Below are positions 59,958-64,000 of a stretch of 64,000 bases of DNA, piece by piece. The stretch spans positions 248,001-312,000 of the forward strand of contig NZ_JAHWXY010000003.1 of the NCBI RefSeq assembly GCF_024281235.1, in the 5' to 3' direction. Every line of letters begins with the position of its first letter. The first letter of the stretch is position 1. Origin of the DNA: Shinella daejeonensis. Its GTDB lineage: Bacteria; Pseudomonadota; Alphaproteobacteria; Rhizobiales; Rhizobiaceae. Under the pieces are notes generated by a model. The model had not been told where the DNA came from. It searched no databases and saw nothing but the letters and a program-made list of their open reading frames with translations. The position numbers were made by a program, and so were the translations under genes.

Positions 59958-61103
59958 ATGCAAACGGCCCTGGCTCTCGTTGCGGGTGCGCTCGTCGCGG
60001 CCAATCTTATCAGTATCCTGCTTGCCGGCCGGCGCATCGCCGCGCGCCGCAGCAAGGCTCCGCCGCTTGCCGCCACGCCGCCCGTTTCCATCATCGTGCC
60101 GGCGCGCGGCGTCGAGGCCTTCACGCCGGAAACGGTCCGCCATGCCCTGCGGATCGACTGGCCGGACTACGAACTGATTTTCTGTGTCGCCGATACGGAC
60201 GATCCGATCATTGCGGAAATCGAGAAGGCCGCGGCTCTCCACCCGGAAATCCCGGTTCGGATCCTGACCGGCGATGACCGCATCAGCGCCAATCCCAAAC
60301 TCAACAACTGCGTCAAGGGCTGGCGGGCCGCCCGGCACGACTGGGTCGTGCTTGCCGATTCCAACGTGCTGATGCCGCCCGATTATATCCGGTCGCTTCT
60401 ATCCGCATGGCGGCACGACAGCGGCCTCGTCTGCTCGATGCCCATCGGCGCGCGGCCCGAGGGCTTCTGGGCGGAACTGGAATGCATGTTCCTCAACACC
60501 CATCAGGCGCGCTGGCAATATGCCGGCGAAGCCGTCGGCCAGGGGTTCGCGCAGGGCAAGACCATGCTCTGGCACAAACCGCTGCTCAATGCCCATGGCG
60601 GTATCCAGGCGCTGAGCGCGGAGATCGCCGAGGACGCGGCCGCCACCAAGCTCGTCAACCGGATCGGACGCAAGGTGCACCTCGTCGCCCTGCCCTTCGA
60701 GCAGCCGCTCGGCCGCCGCAAGGCGCAGGACGTATGGGCGCGCCAGTGCCGCTGGGCGCGGCTGCGCCGCGTCACTTTCCCCGCCCTCTTCGTTCCGGAA
60801 ATCCTGCTCGGCGCGCTTCCGCCGGCGCTGACCGCCACGGCGGTCGCCCTCATCGGGGGCGTCGGACCGCTCCCCCTCGTCGGCGGCGTGCTTGCCGGGA
60901 TCTATCTGCCGGAAATCGCGCTCGCGGCGGCCAAGGGCTGGCGTCTTTCCCTCTGGTCCCTGCCGGCGATGATCGTCCGGGACATGATGATGCCGGCGAT
61001 CTGGATCCGGGCCTGGAGCGGCGCGAGCCTCGCCTGGCGCGGCAACCGGATGACCATCGGCACGGACGCCTGCGAACTGGAAGAGGCGCCTGCGCTGCGA
61101 TAG
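59958..61103 (+). CDS. Ceramide glucosyltransferase-like GT (family 21)
   Basis: 381-residue membrane glycosyltransferase. The GT2/GT21 fold is evident: N-terminal helix, D1 region FCVADTDDP, D2 motif VLADSNVLMPP, D3 AEIAEDAAATKL, and the R-Q-x-R-W motif (ARQCRWARLRR), then C-terminal helices. These features match bacterial ceramide glucosyltransferases. It may add glucose to a ceramide or a related lipid. Upstream is a ~180-nt region (59780-59957) with no gene. Confidence 0.8.
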   Translation: MQTALALVAGALVAANLISILLAGRRIAARRSKAPPLAATPPVSIIVPARGVEAFTPETVRHALRIDWPDYELIFCVADTDDPIIAEIEKAAALHPEIPVRILTGDDRISANPKLNNCVKGWRAARHDWVVLADSNVLMPPDYIRSLLSAWRHDSGLVCSMPIGARPEGFWAELECMFLNTHQARWQYAGEAVGQGFAQGKTMLWHKPLLNAHGGIQALSAEIAEDAAATKLVNRIGRKVHLVALPFEQPLGRRKAQDVWARQCRWARLRRVTFPALFVPEILLGALPPALTATAVALIGGVGPLPLVGGVLAGIYLPEIALAAAKGWRLSLWSLPAMIVRDMMMPAIWIRAWSGASLAWRGNRMTIGTDACELEEAPALR

Positions 61104-61171
61104 ACGCCGGGCGGCGGGAATTTCGACGCCGACCCGCTCGCATTCCGCAGCGCCTCGGTCATAGTGACGTC

Positions 61172-62416
61172 ATGTCGACGATTCGCCCGCTCATCCCCCT
61201 GCTCGTCACCGCCGGCATCCTGATCGGCGGCAACGGATTGCAGGGCACCTTCATCTCGCTGCGCGCCGCAGAGGAAGGGTTCTCGACCTCGCTCATCGGG
61301 CTGGTCGGCGCGGGCTACAGCCTCGGCTTCGCCATCGGCTGCATCTATGTGACCCGCGTGCTGCGCGAGATCGGCCATATCCGCGCCTTTTCCGCCATGG
61401 CGGCGATCGCCGCATCCGCCTCGCTGGCCATGGTGCTCTTCATCGACCCGCTGTTCTGGTTCCTGATGCGGGTTCTCTCCGGCCTCTGTTTTGCCGGCCT
61501 CTTCGCCACGGTGGAAAGCTGGCTGAACGCCGCCGTGACCAACGGCAACCGGGCGCGCACCCTTTCCATCTACCGGGTCATCGACCTCGGCTCGGTGACC
61601 GCCGCGCAATATCTCATTCCGGGCGTGGGGCTCGGGGGATTCCAGCTCTTCGCGATCATTTCGATGGCGCTGACCCTCTCGCTGGTGCCGATCTCGCTTG
61701 CCGACCGCTCGGGCCCGATGGTGCCGGAGGCGATCCGCTTCGACATCGCCAAACTCTGGAACATCTCGCCGCTGGCCACCATCGGCTGCGTCGTCGTCGG
61801 CCTCACCAACGCCGCCTTCCGCAATCTCGGGCCGATCTACGGGCAGGAGATCGGACTTTCCATCACCGCCATCGCCAGCTTCATGAGCGCCGGCATCATC
61901 GGCGGCGTGGTGCTGCAATATCCGCTCGGACATTATTCCGACCGGCTCGACCGGCGCCTGGTCATTCTCGTCTCCACCCTCGGTTCGGCGCTCGCCGCGC
62001 TCTATCTGGCCTTTCTCGCCGGCAGCAACGAGTGGACGAACCTCATCGGCATCTTCATCTTCGGGGCCTTCGCCATGCCGCTCTATTCGCTGTGCTCGGC
62101 CCATGCCAACGACCACGCCGCCGAAGGCGAGCATGCGCTGGTTTCGGCTGGCCTGTTGTTCTTCTGGTCCTGCGGGGCGATCATCGGCCCGCTCTTCGCC
62201 TCGATCCTGCTCGATCTGTTCGGCCCTTCGGCGCTCTTCCTCTATACCGCCGTCGTGCTCATCGCCTTCATGATCTATACGGCGTTGCGCATGGGAGCCC
62301 GGCCGGCCGTTCCCGCCGACGACACCCGGCGCAGCCGTTTCCGAAACCTGCTGCGGACCTCGCTGTTCTTCAACAAGCTCGCCGGACCCGACGAGGATCG
62401 CAAGCCGCCGCGCTGA
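61172..62416 (+). CDS. MFS transporter (YcaD-like)
   Basis: 414-residue major facilitator with twelve helices, the YcaD/MFS-type start (LIPLLVTAGILIGGNGLQGTFI) and VLRGIGHIRAF-like RVLREIGHIRAF loop. Substrate unknown. The ATG at 61172 is 68 nt after the glycosyltransferase, possibly one transcript. Confidence 0.85.
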   Translation: MSTIRPLIPLLVTAGILIGGNGLQGTFISLRAAEEGFSTSLIGLVGAGYSLGFAIGCIYVTRVLREIGHIRAFSAMAAIAASASLAMVLFIDPLFWFLMRVLSGLCFAGLFATVESWLNAAVTNGNRARTLSIYRVIDLGSVTAAQYLIPGVGLGGFQLFAIISMALTLSLVPISLADRSGPMVPEAIRFDIAKLWNISPLATIGCVVVGLTNAAFRNLGPIYGQEIGLSITAIASFMSAGIIGGVVLQYPLGHYSDRLDRRLVILVSTLGSALAALYLAFLAGSNEWTNLIGIFIFGAFAMPLYSLCSAHANDHAAEGEHALVSAGLLFFWSCGAIIGPLFASILLDLFGPSALFLYTAVVLIAFMIYTALRMGARPAVPADDTRRSRFRNLLRTSLFFNKLAGPDEDRKPPR

Positions 62417-62502
62417 CGGGCGCGCCAACATGTCTCTTCCGCGCGTATTGCTGAATATGGCAGTCAGGTTTAGAACGCGAAGGACAGTCGGGGAGATCGT
62501 CC

Positions 62503-63885
62503 ATGCTGAAGAGACGCGCATTGCTCAAGGGGGCTCTGGTGGCCGGAGCCTACGCCGGCGGGATCGGGCTTGCGGCGCGCCATTCCGGCGCCAGCGCCGC
62601 CCCGGCGCTCCACCTTTCAGCCCGGCCGACGGAGGCCCATCTCACCGACGCCGGCGTGACCAGAGGCGCCATGACCTATGGCGACGGCGAAGTGCCGCCG
62701 GTCTTGCGGCTTCGCCGCGGCAAGGCATTCTCGCTCAGGCTCGACAACCGGCTCGACGAGCCGACGACGATCCACTGGCACGGACTGAGGATCGAAAACC
62801 GCATGGACGGCGTCCCCTTCCTGACCCAGCCCTATGTCTATCCCGGCGATGGTTTCGATTACGCCTTCACCCCGCCGGACGCCGGCACCTTCTGGTATCA
62901 TCCCCATTGCAACACGCTGGAACAGATAGGCCGCGGACTGGCCGGCGTCCTGGTGGTGGAGGATCCGGACGATCCGGTCTTCGACGCGGAGATCACGCTC
63001 AACCTGCGCGACTGGCGGCTCGGCGGCGACGGCCAGTTCATCGCCCAGTTCCGTCCGCGCGACGCGGCGCGCGCCGGCACGTTCGGCACCGTGCGCACCG
63101 CCAACTGGCGGCAGGCGCCGCAGCATGACGCGCCGGCCGGCGGCCTCGTCCGCCTGCGGCTTGCCGCAACCGACGTGACGCGCATTCTCGATCTCGTCGT
63201 CGATGGCGCGGAGGCGCAGGTGATCGCCCGCGACGGCAATCCGGTCGAGGCGCGCTTTGCGCTCGACGGGCTGACGATCGGCCCCGGCCAGCGGCTCGAT
63301 CTCGCCCTGCGCATGCCCGACGGCGAAGGGTCCGTTGCCGAACTGCGCGACCGCCGCGGCACCCGGCCGGCCGTGCTCGCCACCTTCCGGTCCGTCGGAC
63401 GCTCGCTGAAGCGGGAGATCGGCGACCTGCCGCCGCTTGCCGCCAATCCCCTGCCGGATCCCGACCTTTCCTCGGCGACCGAAATCCCCTTCATCCTCAG
63501 CGCCTCGGCGGAAGAGCGGCCCAAGGACGGGATCTGCGGCTCGCTCGGCTATAACTTCTGGGCCATCAACAAGGTGCCATGGGCCGACGACACCGGCGAT
63601 CCGACCGCGCCGCTGGCGGAGATGAAGGCCGGCAGGACCTATGTCTTCAACGTCGAGAACCCGACGCCACAGCTTCACCCGCTGCATCTGCACGGGCTCG
63701 TGTTCCGGCCGATGAACTCCAACAAGCAGGCGATCCGGCCGCATGTCACCGATACCTATCTCATCCTGCCCGACGAGAAGGTGCAACTGGCACTGGTGGC
63801 GGACAATCCCGGCGACTGGGTCTTCCATTGCCATATCATCGAGCACCAGAAGACCGGCATGACCAGCTATATCCGCGTGGTATAG
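62503..63885 (+). CDS. Multicopper oxidase, Tat-exported
   Basis: 460-residue three-cupredoxin oxidase (laccase/CueO-like). Twin-arginine-type signal (KRRALLKGALVAGAYAGG). Copper ligands are in order HWHG, HPHCN, HPLHLHG and the T1 site HCHIIEHQKTGM with the Cys-His-Met-type axial methionine. It oxidises phenols, metals or other substrates in the periplasm; no copper sensor nearby. Its stop codon TAG is the start of a dispersed repeat. Confidence 0.93.
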   Translation: MLKRRALLKGALVAGAYAGGIGLAARHSGASAAPALHLSARPTEAHLTDAGVTRGAMTYGDGEVPPVLRLRRGKAFSLRLDNRLDEPTTIHWHGLRIENRMDGVPFLTQPYVYPGDGFDYAFTPPDAGTFWYHPHCNTLEQIGRGLAGVLVVEDPDDPVFDAEITLNLRDWRLGGDGQFIAQFRPRDAARAGTFGTVRTANWRQAPQHDAPAGGLVRLRLAATDVTRILDLVVDGAEAQVIARDGNPVEARFALDGLTIGPGQRLDLALRMPDGEGSVAELRDRRGTRPAVLATFRSVGRSLKREIGDLPPLAANPLPDPDLSSATEIPFILSASAEERPKDGICGSLGYNFWAINKVPWADDTGDPTAPLAEMKAGRTYVFNVENPTPQLHPLHLHGLVFRPMNSNKQAIRPHVTDTYLILPDEKVQLALVADNPGDWVFHCHIIEHQKTGMTSYIRVV

Positions 63886-63930
63886 AGCAATTCCGGAAAA
63901 AACGGGAACCGGTTCGTGCGGCCGCCTGCC
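63883..63930. repeat. Dispersed palindromic repeat, copy 4
   Basis: Starts at the TAG stop of the multicopper oxidase gene: tagagcaattccgg, then a gggaaccggttc hairpin core. Related to the other copies by its AGAGCA-TTCC end. The remainder to 64000 shows nothing definable. Confidence 0.7.
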
Positions 63931-64000
63931 GCCAAATCCGCCTTACGGTTGCAAAAGGGGAAATTTTCGATTGTGACGAAAGAGTGGAACGTTTAAACCA

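Overview
This 64 kb window is a gene-dense, high-GC stretch of ordinary alphaproteobacterial chromosome, almost certainly from the Rhizobiales (Hyphomicrobiales) and most likely a Rhizobiaceae-type genome. The basis is gene content and order: hupB-lon-clpX-clpP; rplM-rpsI-(speB)-argC; ihfA and a MerR regulator next to fabH-plsX-DUF177; the glyA-nrdR-ribD-ribE-ribH-nusB run; an ldtR/ldtP-type pair; a Mg-type HemB; and a DUF1236 protein. Species cannot be named from this alone. There is no prophage, CRISPR array, rRNA operon, transposase or plasmid origin. One tRNA gene (Pro, anticodon GGG) is present.

Layout. 1-8.0 kb (minus strand): phytase-like exported protein, HU, Lon, ClpX, ClpP, a protein quality-control block. 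8.2-12.8 kb: cytochrome P450, cupin, O-acetylhomoserine sulfhydrylase, CoA-binding protein, DMT exporter. 12.9-17.6 kb: ribosomal proteins L13/S9 with a clear promoter and terminator, agmatinase, ArgC, heme A synthase, DUF2842. 17.7-27.3 kb: a compact exopolysaccharide locus (CelD-type acyltransferase, Wzc/ExoP-like co-polymerase, Wza-like lipoprotein, two GT4 glycosyltransferases, a priming glycosyl-phosphate transferase and a polymerase/ligase). The last three genes overlap or nearly overlap. 27.3-33.3 kb (minus): GlsB, a candidate orphan small transcript, a damaged secreted-protein remnant beside tRNA-Pro, MerR, IhfA, FabH, PlsX, DUF177, cytochrome bc1 chaperone. 33.4-43.4 kb: BamE on plus, then a long minus-strand run of riboflavin, one-carbon, NusB and proton-pyrophosphatase genes with a diguanylate cyclase between ribE and ribH. 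43.7-51.2 kb: ChrA, L,D-transpeptidase and its MarR-type regulator, HemB, RDD protein, leucyl-transferase Bpt, EamA transporter. 51.3-64 kb: ParC, an exported protein of unknown function, a P450-acyltransferase pair, DUF1236, AspS, a ceramide glucosyltransferase-like GT, MFS transporter and a multicopper oxidase.

Besides the genes, the window holds dispersed palindromic repeats whose conserved left end is fused to the stop codon of the preceding gene in three of four copies. It also holds several textbook hairpin terminators, an 8-base element (TTAACCCT) shared by three envelope-gene promoters, and a hairpin whose arm contains the ribosome binding site of the DUF1236 gene. I found no wholly new multi-gene system. 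The best candidates for something undescribed are the orphan ~140-nt transcription unit at 27.85-28.03 kb, the DUF1236 leader hairpin and the stop-codon-linked repeats.
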